Assembly (NCBI GenBank): GCA_913009895.1
Contig: CAJVXY010000026.1
Span: 1-42,508 of the forward strand
DNA: 42,508 nucleotides
Source: an uncultured Acidiferrobacteraceae bacterium
GTDB lineage: Bacteria > Pseudomonadota > Gammaproteobacteria > Acidiferrobacterales > SZUA-150
Reading direction: 5' to 3'
The number at the start of each line of letters is the position of its first letter. The first letter of the stretch is position 1. The notes below the pieces were generated by a model, which saw nothing but the letters and a program-made list of their open reading frames with translations, made no database searches and had not been told where the DNA came from. The position numbers and the translations under genes were made by a program. Below are positions 18,986 to 28,049 of this stretch, piece after piece.

Positions 18986-20449
18986 ATGAATCTATCACCA
19001 GCTAAACAAGCATCCATTATTATTGCAGTCAGTGCAATAATGCACTTATTAGTAGCGGGTAATGGTGGGCTTGGTTCCGACGAAGCCCACTATGCGCTTT
19101 ATGGTTATTACCTGGACTGGAGTTATTTCGATCACCCGCCCCTGGTTGGCTGGCTGCAGGCAATTATTTTGAATGTGTCTGACAGTGAGTTTGCTTTACG
19201 TTTATTCCCGATCCTGATTGCAATCGCCACCAGCGCCGCCTTGTATCGACTGGTGCAAATACTTTTTCCAAATGAAAATGTAAAATTACCACTGATTAGT
19301 GTAGCCCTGTTTAACCTGGGGATCATGTTCCAGTTAATGGGTATATCCATGCTACCAGAAGACCCGTTGCTGTTGCTGGCTATATTATTATTAATTTTTT
19401 TCCTGCGCGCCCTTGAAGATGAAAAGTTAATAAACTGGGTTGCAGTTGGTTTGTTCCTGGGATTGGCCGGGCTATCTAAATACACGGCAGTGACGCTGGT
19501 AGTAACGATGTTGTTATATTTACTCTGGCAACAACGTTTGTCCCTATTAAAAAAACCCGGTATCTGGGTGGCAACATTAATTGCGGCTGTGATTATTTCA
19601 CCCGTGTTTTACTGGAACATGAACCATGACTGGATTTCGTTCAGTTACCAGCTCGATCACGGTTTTAAGGCAAGACCATGGTCAATAAAACTTTTTGCTG
19701 CGAGCCAGGCCGCCCAATTTGTTGTCTACACGCCGGGTTTATATATTGCTTCGATTGCGGCGTTAATCGCAGCCTGGCGTGAACGAAACAATGCCAGCAT
19801 TCAGTTGTTGTTCCTGTTGGTTGCACCGGTATTTCTGTTATTCGCCTGGGGGTCCGGTTTCCAGGCGACCCTGCCCCACTGGACGGCCCTGGCCTGGCTG
19901 GGTGTTATACCGTTAGCAGCAAGGTGGATGTTATTCCACTGGCAAAACAGGGGCGTGAAAATTCTGGCCTGGTCTATTCCGGTAATCGGCCTGCCAATCA
20001 TACTTATCATTTTTAGTGAGTTCTTTAGTCCCTGGATGCCGGTACCAGATAATAAACACCCGTTTAAGCAGTTATATGGCTGGGAAAAGGCAGCCGGAAG
20101 AGCGGTCGAAATTCGTGATGAGTTAAATTTAGAAACTAATGGATTAACACGACCGGCAAAATTATTTGTCAGTAACTGGAGCCTGGCCAGCCGCCTTGCC
20201 TGGTATGCAAAACCCAATGCTGTTTTTGTGACCGACAGACGCCTGGATCAATTTGATTTGTGGTACGGTCCTGCCCAGAACGATGATTGGGGTGTATTGG
20301 TGATGCCGATTCATAGTCGCATGCCAAAAACAAATGGACAGGCACAACAATTTGAAAGTTGCCTGGAAAAAGAAAGAATGGAGTATAAAGCTAATGGCAG
20401 GATATTAACGACATTCATATTTTATATTTGTAAAAATTACCATGCGTGA
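18986..20449 (+). CDS. Family 39 (ArnT/PMT-like) membrane glycosyltransferase
   Basis: Polytopic inner-membrane glycosyltransferase with roughly ten or more hydrophobic helices. It transfers a sugar from a polyprenyl-phosphate donor to an outer-leaflet acceptor. The first periplasmic loop has the acidic GSDEAHYALYG (Asp32, Glu33), the catalytic signature of GT39/GT83, followed by YFDHPPLVGWLQ. Length (487) fits. Its stop overlaps the next gene by 8 bp. With the following PAP2 phosphatase and GT2-GtrA protein it looks like a small cassette that makes and uses a lipid-linked sugar, for lipid A or another surface glycan. Donor and acceptor are not readable from sequence. Confidence 0.88.
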   Translation: MNLSPAKQASIIIAVSAIMHLLVAGNGGLGSDEAHYALYGYYLDWSYFDHPPLVGWLQAIILNVSDSEFALRLFPILIAIATSAALYRLVQILFPNENVKLPLISVALFNLGIMFQLMGISMLPEDPLLLLAILLLIFFLRALEDEKLINWVAVGLFLGLAGLSKYTAVTLVVTMLLYLLWQQRLSLLKKPGIWVATLIAAVIISPVFYWNMNHDWISFSYQLDHGFKARPWSIKLFAASQAAQFVVYTPGLYIASIAALIAAWRERNNASIQLLFLLVAPVFLLFAWGSGFQATLPHWTALAWLGVIPLAARWMLFHWQNRGVKILAWSIPVIGLPIILIIFSEFFSPWMPVPDNKHPFKQLYGWEKAAGRAVEIRDELNLETNGLTRPAKLFVSNWSLASRLAWYAKPNAVFVTDRRLDQFDLWYGPAQNDDWGVLVMPIHSRMPKTNGQAQQFESCLEKERMEYKANGRILTTFIFYICKNYHA

Positions 20450-21230
20450 AAAGCAGGAAACTGTCGTGCCCTGGAAAGACGCCCGTGTCTGGTTATTGCC
20501 AATGGTAATAGTGGCGGGATCCCTGATCGTGCTCGGCATGAATGGTAATCGTGTTTTATTCGCAATGGTAAATACCAGCCAGCCATTTTTGGGTGACTCA
20601 TTTTGGCTGCATATTACCATGCTGGGTGATAGTGCGATTTTATTGGTTTTATTCTTGCCATTTATAGGTAAAAACCCACACCTGCTCTGGCATATGGTGT
20701 TGGCCGCCATCCTGGCAGCCATTGTTGTAGTATTAATTAAAAATGGACTGGGATTGCCTCGTCCATTATCGGTACTGGGACCTGATTCGGTTTACGTGAT
20801 TGGTCCGGAATTGTCGAAAAAAAGTTTCCCATCCGGACATACAGCAGCAGCTTTTACGATTCTGAGTGTACTTTGGATGCGGGGCGTGCCAATGATGCTG
20901 GTTTTGCCTGCGACAATACTGGCTATCCTGGTTGCTTATTCTCGTTTGGTGGTTGGCGCCCATTGGCCGCTTGATGTTGCCAGCGGTGCCCTGTTTGGCT
21001 GGCTGGCTGGTGTGGCTGTAGATCATCTGGCTTTTAAATGGCAGTGGGGAGTAACAAAAACCGGTCAGCTTGCAGTCGCAATATTACTTGTTGTGGCCTT
21101 TTTCTGGGTAATTTTACGACCTGATACAGGTCATGGCTCAACCCTGCTGATGCAATATAGTATCGCAATTATTAGTTTGCTGGCATCATTGCCGGGACTA
21201 AAATTATTATTATCAAATAAAAATATTTAA
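20442..21230 (+). CDS. PAP2-family membrane phosphatase
   Basis: Integral-membrane acid phosphatase of the PAP2 family, acting on lipid phosphates such as undecaprenyl pyrophosphate, phosphatidic acid or lipid A phosphates. All three motifs are intact: KNGLGLPRP (Lys100 to Pro108), PSGH (130-133) and SRLVVGAHWPLD (Ser167, Arg168, His174, Asp178). Five or six hydrophobic helices are visible. It overlaps the end of the GT39 gene and is followed one base after its stop by the GT2 gene, so the three are translationally linked. In this context recycling of the lipid carrier or removal of a lipid A phosphate is a reasonable guess. Confidence 0.9.
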   Translation: MREKQETVVPWKDARVWLLPMVIVAGSLIVLGMNGNRVLFAMVNTSQPFLGDSFWLHITMLGDSAILLVLFLPFIGKNPHLLWHMVLAAILAAIVVVLIKNGLGLPRPLSVLGPDSVYVIGPELSKKSFPSGHTAAAFTILSVLWMRGVPMMLVLPATILAILVAYSRLVVGAHWPLDVASGALFGWLAGVAVDHLAFKWQWGVTKTGQLAVAILLVVAFFWVILRPDTGHGSTLLMQYSIAIISLLASLPGLKLLLSNKNI

Positions 21231-21231
21231 C

Positions 21232-22377
21232 ATGTTCTGTAAAGTTTCTGTTGTCATACCAACCTATAAAGAGGTTAAAAATATACCCCATATTGCCAGG
21301 GCGGTTAGCGATGCCTTGTCTGCGGCTTCGATCGATTTTGAAATAATTTTTGTTGACGATAATTCTGCAGATGGCTCTGAGGTCGCAGTTGAACAGTTGG
21401 CGTCAAGCATACCGGTCAGGATAATTATCAGAAAAAATGAACGAGGCCTGTCAACCGCCGTCGTTTGCGGTATCGAACAGGCAGTGGGAGAATTCGTCGT
21501 CGTGATGGACGCAGATTTATCTCATCCGGCTGAACGTATTCCAGAAATGATAACTAAACTGGAGAGCGGACAGAATGATTTTATTGTTGGCTCTCGATAT
21601 GTAAAGGGCGGTTCACTTGATGAGAGCTGGGGTTTTTTCCGTCGCTTTAATTCTCTTGTGGCAACCTGGTTGGCGTTGCCGCTCGCGCATATACGTGACC
21701 CAATGTCAGGGTTTTTTGCTTTTCGCAGAAGCAACATGCCCGAAACTCATCGGTTGTCACCCATCGGTTATAAAATTGGTCTTGAGTTGGTCGTTAAGGG
21801 TGAATTCAAGCAACCGGGCGAGGTGGCGATACATTTTATTGATCGCCAGTTTGGCGAGAGCAAATTATCCTGGCAGGAACAGGTAAAGTATTTGCGCCAC
21901 TTGCGCAGGCTCTACCAGTTTCGTTTTCCATTCTTGTCAGAGTTTTTTCAATTTGCTTTTGTCGGTGCCACAGGTTTTGTTATCGACCTGTCTTTATACC
22001 TGGCTTTTCAATCCTTGTTCGGTATTCAGCATATTTTTGCCCGTGGCTTGTCTTTCTGGGGAGCGGTATCCTGGAACTGGGCCTGGAATCGAGTGCTGAC
22101 TTTTTCTAATCGCAAAAAAACCAGAAAACGCATCCAGTGGCCGGCTTTTGTCCTGACCTCCCTGGTTGGTTTTGCTTTCAACTGGGGAACCTATGTGATC
22201 CTGACCAAGTATGTGCCTTTCTTCCAGGCAAATCATATTCTTGCGCTCATTGTTGGCGTTTTGATTGGACTGGGGTTGAATTTTACCTTCGCCCGTTTAC
22301 TGGTGTTTCGTCCTTTTGAGGATGAAATCCATGATGAGGACAGCCGGGCCTGGTCGCACCCAAATAATGGCAAGTAA
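21232..22377 (+). CDS. GT2 glycosyltransferase fused to a GtrA-like membrane domain
   Basis: Two-part protein. Residues about 1-235 form a dolichol-phosphate-mannose-synthase-like GT2 domain: VVIPTYKEVKNI, VDDNSADGS, the metal-binding MDADLSHPAERIP, and GSRYVKGG. Residues about 240-370 form a four-helix GtrA-like membrane domain (FAFVGATGFVIDLSLYL onward, then GLGLNFTFARLLVFR). It probably makes a polyprenyl-phosphate sugar at the cytoplasmic face and may help flip it. The start lies 1 bp after the PAP2 stop. The product would be the natural donor for the GT39 protein two genes upstream. Confidence 0.9.
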   Translation: MFCKVSVVIPTYKEVKNIPHIARAVSDALSAASIDFEIIFVDDNSADGSEVAVEQLASSIPVRIIIRKNERGLSTAVVCGIEQAVGEFVVVMDADLSHPAERIPEMITKLESGQNDFIVGSRYVKGGSLDESWGFFRRFNSLVATWLALPLAHIRDPMSGFFAFRRSNMPETHRLSPIGYKIGLELVVKGEFKQPGEVAIHFIDRQFGESKLSWQEQVKYLRHLRRLYQFRFPFLSEFFQFAFVGATGFVIDLSLYLAFQSLFGIQHIFARGLSFWGAVSWNWAWNRVLTFSNRKKTRKRIQWPAFVLTSLVGFAFNWGTYVILTKYVPFFQANHILALIVGVLIGLGLNFTFARLLVFRPFEDEIHDEDSRAWSHPNNGK

Positions 22378-22557
22378 CGGCAAATAACAGTAAATGGCTG
22401 GGCTATACTGTCAGTAGGCTCAAATATGGCGCAAGTCTGCTTTTCTTTTGTAAACTTTGTCGACATTCGCGTTTGATTTAGACAGCCAGTTTTAAAAATA
22501 GTTAATAAAAATCAATAGTTTGCCAGTATCAGGAAACATTTTAACCGGCGTAGTGAC

Positions 22558-22573
22558 TGGCATGATTACTGCA
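22558..22573 (+). promoter_or_regulatory. Possible sigma-54-type (-24/-12) promoter
   Basis: TGGCATGATTACTGCA matches the TGGCACG-N4-TTGCA pattern except at two positions and keeps the required 10-base gap between the GG and GC doublets. It lies about 40 bp before the lytic transglycosylase start, leaving a short leader. No activator site was identified, so this is tentative. Confidence 0.35.
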
Positions 22574-22613
22574 ACAGGTTTCCCTGGAGACTGGATAAAC
22601 TAAGGAAAACAAG

Positions 22614-23246
22614 ATGAACAAAGCCAGGAAAGCACTATTAATAACATTTTTTATGGGTCTGGTATGGGTCGTTCCCAGCGCCCATGCCGCAATCTATGTA
22701 TATCAACTGCCAGACGGTTCACGCATTATCAGCGATCATGCGCTGAAAAGCAGTGACTACAAATTAGTGCGGGCCAGCAAAACCATCGGCGGTGTCGGTG
22801 CTTTGGTGGCCAGTAGCAGCTACCAGGTATTTCGCGCCAAACCTTCCTACTACGATCGCCTGATTATTCGTACAGCGAATGAGTATGCCCTGGACCCGGC
22901 ACTGGTCAAGGCAGTGATGCATGTTGAATCAGCCTTTAACCCCTATGCAACATCGAAAAAGGGTGCCTCGGGTTTGATGCAATTAATGCCAAAGACAGCT
23001 GCAATATACGGCGTTACTGATATTTACGATCCCGTGCAAAATGTGTCTGCGGGCGTGCAGTATCTTAAGTATTTAATGGGGCGCTATAACAACAAAGATA
23101 AGCTGGTGTTGGCGGCTTATAATGCAGGGCCCAGTGCGGTTGCGCGCTACAAAGGTATTCCTCCCTTCCGTGAAACCAGGCGGTATGTAAAACGGGTTAT
23201 GAAATTTAAACGCCGTTATGCACTACTGGCCCGCTCAGACGTTTAG
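22614..23246 (+). CDS. Exported lytic transglycosylase, SLT domain
   Basis: Periplasmic or secreted peptidoglycan-cleaving enzyme of 210 residues. A signal peptide ends at SAHAA (about residue 26). A short DUF4124-like segment (IYVYQLPDGSRIISD) precedes the SLT domain (about 80-200). The domain has catalytic Glu105 in MHVESAFNP, then GASGLMQLMPKTA and LAAYNAGPSAV. A TAAGGAAAA ribosome site precedes the ATG. It is preceded by 236 bp without a gene, where only the sigma-54-like site was noted. The Arg/Lys-rich tail is common in this group. Confidence 0.92.
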   Translation: MNKARKALLITFFMGLVWVVPSAHAAIYVYQLPDGSRIISDHALKSSDYKLVRASKTIGGVGALVASSSYQVFRAKPSYYDRLIIRTANEYALDPALVKAVMHVESAFNPYATSKKGASGLMQLMPKTAAIYGVTDIYDPVQNVSAGVQYLKYLMGRYNNKDKLVLAAYNAGPSAVARYKGIPPFRETRRYVKRVMKFKRRYALLARSDV

Positions 23247-23386
23247 GAGAGCACCCATTACCTGATTTTTCGGGTATTCAATTCGCGTTGTTATCATTTG
23301 CCATGCTCTGATTTTGTCGGTAAGTTGTCTCCAGTTTCGCCCGATACCCGGGTTTATGATAATTGGGCCTATTTTGTGGAAGCAAT

Positions 23387-23890
23387 ATGGAAATTATTGA
23401 CAAAAAAATCAGAACAAATTTTCGGGCATATATATTCCAGTCGCTACTTGCGACGCTTACGATACTTCTGATACTCCTGTTTATGGACGTAACAGTCCAT
23501 ATCACGATAATAGCCGTGCTCGGATCCAGTGCTTTTCTTGTTTTTACCCGACCTCGCGCTTACGGTTCACACCCCAGGCCATTAATCGGCGGTTATGTTA
23601 TCGGTATTGGTGTCGGCACACTATTCTATCATTTATCCCAGCTACCAGAGATGATGTCATTACCGGTCTCGGCAAATACCGTATTCATTGTGTTTGCTGC
23701 CTTGTCAGTTGGCGTTGCAATTTTTTGCATGGTGGTCACAAATACCGAACATTCACCGGCCGCGGGTTTGTCATTAGGGTTAGTGGTTACCAGCTGGAGC
23801 TATGGCGATATTTTGTTTGTTATGGGCGCTGTTTTATTTATGGCAGTATTGCGCCAATTGTTGCAACCAGTCATGATTGATTTGATGTAG
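23387..23890 (+). CDS. HPP-family integral membrane protein
   Basis: Small membrane protein (167 residues) with four to five hydrophobic segments. The HPP-type block FTRPRAYGSHPRPLIGGYVIG sits near residue 55; the family takes its name from a conserved His-Pro-Pro-like motif, here HPR. Some members are reported to transport nitrite in chloroplasts; the bacterial role is unclear. I chose the ATG at 23387, which has a TGGAAGC site before it. A TTG 24 bases upstream is possible but less likely. It lies 140 bp after the transglycosylase gene. Confidence 0.82.
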   Translation: MEIIDKKIRTNFRAYIFQSLLATLTILLILLFMDVTVHITIIAVLGSSAFLVFTRPRAYGSHPRPLIGGYVIGIGVGTLFYHLSQLPEMMSLPVSANTVFIVFAALSVGVAIFCMVVTNTEHSPAAGLSLGLVVTSWSYGDILFVMGAVLFMAVLRQLLQPVMIDLM

Positions 23891-23945
23891 AATGTATTAT
23901 TTTATAAATTTAGTATTATTAAAATAAATTATTTCCGGGGTATAA

Positions 23946-24260
23946 ATGAGCGATAAAAAAGAAACAATTGGTAATGATCAAGGCAGTGCCGAAAAGGAAA
24001 TGCGTATTCTTAAGGCCATGAAACAAACATTGACAGTCATAATAAAAGATACAACAACCAAGCCCGGATTAAAACATCCCTTGTCCGAGTTAACCCAGGA
24101 AGATATTCGTCAGTGCCTGATGTTGCTGTCTGCCCGGGAGCAGGAGTTACTTGCCGACTGTAATATTACCGCCGACATGAAACCAGGATTTATTGATGAG
24201 CCTGCAGATACTGTCGTTGTCCCAATCAGTGATATTAAAATCCGAAAAAAAGATAAATAA
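23946..24260 (+). CDS. Conserved hypothetical protein, about 100 residues
   Basis: Soluble protein of 104 residues with a charged, probably disordered start, a helical core (LKAMKQTLTVIIKDTTTKPGLKHPLSE, then EDIRQCLMLLSAREQELL) and a basic tail. The pattern DTTPxPGxxHPLS followed by DIRxCxxLxxxREQEL recurs in gammaproteobacterial proteins. I recall these being labelled 'segregation and condensation protein A' without good support. It has no membrane segment. It is convergent with htpG, with 13 bp between stops. Function unknown. Confidence 0.78.
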   Translation: MSDKKETIGNDQGSAEKEMRILKAMKQTLTVIIKDTTTKPGLKHPLSELTQEDIRQCLMLLSAREQELLADCNITADMKPGFIDEPADTVVVPISDIKIRKKDK

Positions 24261-24273
24261 TTAATTAATATTT

Positions 24274-26190
24274 TTACTTTTTATCTATTTCCAGCAACAG
24301 TTTATTAAGCCTCTTCACAAAAGTAGCTGGATCATCAAGTTGACCGCCTTCGCTTAATAGCGCCTGATCAAAGAGTATATTTGCCCAATCGGCTAGTCTT
24401 TTATCGTCACCCTCGTTGTCAAATTTTTTTGTTAAGGGGTGCTCAGGATTGATCTCCAGAATTGGTTTGGCGGAACTAAAGTCCTGGCCGGCTGCTTTTA
24501 AAATGCGTTCCATGTTGGCGCCCATCTCATGCTCATCTGACACAAGGCAGGAAGGTGAGTCGGTGAGTCGGTGGGTAACACGTACATCTTTAACCTTGTC
24601 GCCCAGTGCCGCTTTAATATTGTCAGTGATTTTCCTGAATTCTTCGGCGGAGGTTTCCTGCTTCTTTTTCTCTTCTTTATCTTCCAGTTTGCCAAGATCA
24701 AGATCACCCTTGGACACCGAATGTAGCTCTTTGCCTTCGTATTCAGATAAGCCCGATAACATCCACTCGTCAACACGGTCGGTCAACAACAAAACCTCAA
24801 TCCCTTTTTTCCTGAATATTTCAAGGTGGGGGCTGTTTTTAGCCGCAGCAAAAGTTTCAGCAGTAATGTAATAAATCTTTTCCTGTTCTTTATTCATTCG
24901 CTCTATATATTCATCTAACGAGACATTTTGTTTTTCTGTATCATTTTTCGTACTGGCAAAACGTAAAAGTTTGGCCAGTATTTTGCTATTGGACTGGTCT
25001 TCTGCAAGACCCTCTTTAAAAACGTTACCAAATTCACTCCAGAATTTTTCATAGTCTTCCGGTTTTTTCCTGGCCATATTTTTAAGGCTATCCAGAATCT
25101 TTTTTACAGAACCGGCACGAATACCGTCAATTTCACGACTTTCCTGTAGTATTTCACGAGAAACATTCAATGGCAGATCACTGGAATCAATAACACCGCG
25201 AACAAAACGTAAGTAGGTGGGCATCAGTTGCTCAGCATCATCCATAATAAAAACACGCTGGACATACAACTTTATACCGTGACGACTATTCCTGTCCCAG
25301 AGATCAAATTGGGCGCGGGCAGGTATATAAAGCAGGGAAGTGTATTCCTGTTTACCTTCTACCCGGTTATGGGACCACACCAGGGGATCTTCGAAATCGT
25401 GGGCAACATGTTTATAAAATTCCTTATACTCTTCGTCCTTAATTTCTTTTTTGGGGCGGGTCCATAAAGCGGAGGCACGATTAACGGTTTCAAGTTCATC
25501 TCCCTTGTCGGCACTCTGTTCTTCTTTTTTTGAATCTTCGCCTTCAGTTTTCATCTTGATTGGCATAGTAATATGATCAGAATACTTACTGATGATATTT
25601 CGCAGGCGCCAGCCATCGGCGAAATCGCCGGCATCTTTTTTCAGGTGCAGGGTGACTTCGGTACCGCGATGATCGAGTTCAACGGTTTCCAGTGTGTATT
25701 TGCCCTTGCCCTCGGAGCTCCAGCGGACCCCATGTTCAGCGCCCAGGCCGGCACGTCGCGTACTCAGTGTGACTTTGTCGGCCACAATAAAAGACGAGTA
25801 AAAACCAACACCAAATTGGCCAATGAGCCTGGCATCTTTAGCCTCGTTGCCGGTCAGGGATTTAAAAAACTGGCGGGTGCCGGATTTGGCGATGGTGCCA
25901 ATATTATCAATTACTTCAGCACGGGTCATACCAATGCCATTATCCCTGATAGTAACGGTATTTTTCTGCTTGTCGTATTCGACAAGAATCTGTAAATCGG
26001 AGTCGCCTTCAAACAAGGCATCGTCTGTCAGGGCCTCAAAACGAAGTTTATCAGCGGCATCCGAGGCATTGGATATAAGTTCGCGCAGGAAAATTTCTTT
26101 ATTGCTGTACAGTGAATGGATCATCAGATCCAGCAACTGGGTAACTTCGGTTTCGAAACCAAGGGTTTCTTTATGTGTATCAGTGGTCAT
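24274..26190 (-). CDS. htpG: Chaperone HtpG (bacterial Hsp90)
   Basis: ATP-dependent dimeric chaperone. The N-terminal GHKL ATPase (about 1-225) has [24 protein letters not shown] and GQFGVGFYS. The middle domain carries [33 protein letters not shown], and the C-terminal dimerisation domain ends near residue 638. It has a charged Glu/Lys-rich insert near 215-235. Length is typical of HtpG. The AGGAG ribosome site and a sigma-32-like promoter about 75 bp upstream fit heat-shock control. It is transcribed alone and is convergent with the small gene at 23946. Confidence 0.97.
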   Translation of the reverse strand: MTTDTHKETLGFETEVTQLLDLMIHSLYSNKEIFLRELISNASDAADKLRFEALTDDALFEGDSDLQILVEYDKQKNTVTIRDNGIGMTRAEVIDNIGTIAKSGTRQFFKSLTGNEAKDARLIGQFGVGFYSSFIVADKVTLSTRRAGLGAEHGVRWSSEGKGKYTLETVELDHRGTEVTLHLKKDAGDFADGWRLRNIISKYSDHITMPIKMKTEGEDSKKEEQSADKGDELETVNRASALWTRPKKEIKDEEYKEFYKHVAHDFEDPLVWSHNRVEGKQEYTSLLYIPARAQFDLWDRNSRHGIKLYVQRVFIMDDAEQLMPTYLRFVRGVIDSSDLPLNVSREILQESREIDGIRAGSVKKILDSLKNMARKKPEDYEKFWSEFGNVFKEGLAEDQSNSKILAKLLRFASTKNDTEKQNVSLDEYIERMNKEQEKIYYITAETFAAAKNSPHLEIFRKKGIEVLLLTDRVDEWMLSGLSEYEGKELHSVSKGDLDLGKLEDKEEKKKQETSAEEFRKITDNIKAALGDKVKDVRVTHRLTDSPSCLVSDEHEMGANMERILKAAGQDFSSAKPILEINPEHPLTKKFDNEGDDKRLADWANILFDQALLSEGGQLDDPATFVKRLNKLLLEIDKK

Positions 26191-26265
26191 GAAAGCTCCT
26201 GCAATTTATATTACGAAAAATTAAAGCGTAGTTTTAAAGCATAAATATTAAGTATCAGATTGATC

Positions 26266-26296
26266 CTATTGGGGTGATCTGTAGATATTTCAAGTG
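26266..26296 (-). promoter_or_regulatory. Sigma-32 (heat-shock) type promoter of htpG
   Basis: On the minus strand CACTTGAAA (-35) and CCCCAATAG (-10) are separated by 14 bases between CTTGAA and CCCCAA, close to the sigma-32 consensus CTTGAAA-N11-16-CCCCATnT. It would give a leader of about 70 bases before the htpG ATG. Confidence 0.7.
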
Positions 26297-26319
26297 CCCG
26301 GGTTCTTTCCAGGGCAAGT

Positions 26320-26868
26320 TCAGTCCCCAATGACATGGGCATCGCTAATTTCAATGCTCTCGAAAACTGTGTCTAACCAGCGTCTGAACTTATGGACAGC
26401 GAGTTTTTCATATCCCACCAGGTTAACATTCGATCTTTCAATTGATGAGGTAATCACGGTCAGGCGCACTGAATCAGGGGTGAAATGATCTGATAATAGT
26501 TCCAGTGCCCTGGGCATGTTGGGGCGCACCCGGGGCATGGAGTAGGCCACAGATTGCACCTGGTCAAATTGCACGTGAGAAAATGGTTCTCGAAGTTGAA
26601 ACCGTATCTGGCGCTGGGCCCATTCACAAATTAGCCAGCTTATGTGCTCGGCAGTGTCCAGTAATTCCTGATCGATCCCCTGGTTCTGTTTAAAAAAATC
26701 CAGTGCCGGATAATAACCCAGCTTGTTTTCCCGGGCGTAACGACTTACCTGGTCAGACAAGCTTGACCCCATACCTAGCGCCAATTCTCCAAATTCCTGT
26801 GCCAATGTCTCTGTTGATATCACTGTGGTTACAGTGAGTGAGACTTTGATGATAACAATACCGGCCAT
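26320..26868 (-). CDS. Hypothetical protein downstream of the DsrS-like gene
   Basis: Protein of 182 residues, unrecognised. The N-terminus MAGIVIIKVSLTVTTVISTETLAQEFGELALG is mildly hydrophobic. The middle (LDTAEHISWLICEWAQRQIRFQLREPFSHVQFDQVQ) looks helical and the C-terminus alternates strands and helices. I chose the ATG at 26868, which sits one base after the stop of the upstream gene (TAAcATG), implying translational coupling. An open extension upstream overlaps that gene and is rejected. Last gene of the MoxR-VWA-DsrS-like operon, so it probably shares its task, but no function can be inferred. Confidence 0.7.
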   Translation of the reverse strand: MAGIVIIKVSLTVTTVISTETLAQEFGELALGMGSSLSDQVSRYARENKLGYYPALDFFKQNQGIDQELLDTAEHISWLICEWAQRQIRFQLREPFSHVQFDQVQSVAYSMPRVRPNMPRALELLSDHFTPDSVRLTVITSSIERSNVNLVGYEKLAVHKFRRWLDTVFESIEISDAHVIGD

Positions 26869-26869
26869 G

Positions 26870-28018
26870 TTACGAATTGGGCGTTCGTAAATGTGAGAAC
26901 ATGACAAGTAATTGATCTGTAATTGGCGCCAGTTTTTTTCGCATGACGGTACCAATGGCAGTTGTCCTTGCGAAAACAGGCGTGACCACGGCTTCATCGC
27001 AGCGTGCCAGTACCAGCATGGCATGTATTTCGTTTTTGAGATTTGGCTGGTTGGCCAGTATCGTTACCAGGTGCTTGTTACGATGGTCGTCGTTATAGCC
27101 ATTGGTGTCCTGTTGTTTACACATGAACTCACTTTCAGAGACAATTTTTTCAATATCCTGGCACTTTTCATGATTCATACAAACATCAGAAAAATATTGT
27201 TTGAGTGTATTGAGCAGTATCACGACATCATCCTGATTCGCGGGTTTTCTTAATATCGACTCGGCGACCGCTAAAAATGATTGTCCATTCCTGCCAAGGA
27301 GTTTGGTCAGTAGTGTGGCGAAATTATTGGTTTCGTCAGTTTGTTTAAGACCATCAGTATATTGGTCAATATCTGTTCGCGCGGGTTGTAGGTCAGGTAA
27401 ATCGTTGGGTTGCGCCGCCAAAAAACCAATATGGTAGGCTCGTTTCTGTTTGCCCTTACTCCACAGTTGCATTCGGGTTTGATCATCAATCAGGCCAGGC
27501 TGTAACACCAGGCGAACTGATTCAATCATGAGTTCTGATTCAGTTTCAAAGGGCAGAAATTCGATTAGAAACTGGGCCAGTATTTTACCCATGGAGCCAT
27601 TAATGACTGCTTCCTTCTCCAGCATACTGCGGGCAATAGTGGCACAGGGGTTTGCCCACCAGGCACGACGGGCAAGTTCATTGGTTAAACCGCTGGCACC
27701 GGCCACCGCGGTGACTGCTTCTGGCTCACCCAGTTTGAGTAACTCGGATAAATTCTCATCCCGCGCTTGTCCCATGCGGGTCCATCGTTTCAGGTAAACC
27801 GGGTAACCCCCTGGTGAACCCAGGGCGTGACCTGATAACAGTTCCCTGACTTGTTTTATATAAACATCATTTCGACTGCTGGGATTCAGTGGAACTTTTG
27901 CTTCGGTTTCACCGGTTAAGGCATAAACAACCATGCGGGCATCATCAATGCGGATTGCATCGAAAGAGTTGGCCAACAAAACATTGAGCCGCAATTGATC
28001 TTCGTGTGACAATTCCAT
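26870..28018 (-). CDS. DsrS-like cytoplasmic protein
   Basis: Soluble protein of 382 residues. The opening (LSHEDQLRLNVLLAN, then IDDARMVVYALTGETEAKVPLNP) and the block GSPGGYPVYLKRWTRMGQ, followed by LLKLGEPEAVTAVAGASGLTNELARRAWWA, are what I recall from DsrS, the last gene of the dsr sulfur-oxidation cluster of purple sulfur bacteria. DsrS is reported to be cytoplasmic, with an unclear role. The match is from memory of the family and was not computed. No other dsr gene is in the window. Here it lies 31 bp after a VWA gene and is coupled to the next gene, suggesting a partner of a MoxR/VWA pair. Confidence 0.65.
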   Translation of the reverse strand: MELSHEDQLRLNVLLANSFDAIRIDDARMVVYALTGETEAKVPLNPSSRNDVYIKQVRELLSGHALGSPGGYPVYLKRWTRMGQARDENLSELLKLGEPEAVTAVAGASGLTNELARRAWWANPCATIARSMLEKEAVINGSMGKILAQFLIEFLPFETESELMIESVRLVLQPGLIDDQTRMQLWSKGKQKRAYHIGFLAAQPNDLPDLQPARTDIDQYTDGLKQTDETNNFATLLTKLLGRNGQSFLAVAESILRKPANQDDVVILLNTLKQYFSDVCMNHEKCQDIEKIVSESEFMCKQQDTNGYNDDHRNKHLVTILANQPNLKNEIHAMLVLARCDEAVVTPVFARTTAIGTVMRKKLAPITDQLLVMFSHLRTPNS

Positions 28019-28049
28019 GATGAGAATATTTTAATACAGGCTAATTTAT

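Noticed and set aside
26869..27024. An N-terminal extension of the 26320-26868 protein
   Set aside because: It overlaps the end of the DsrS-like gene in another frame and looks non-coding. The ATG one base after that gene's stop is the natural start.
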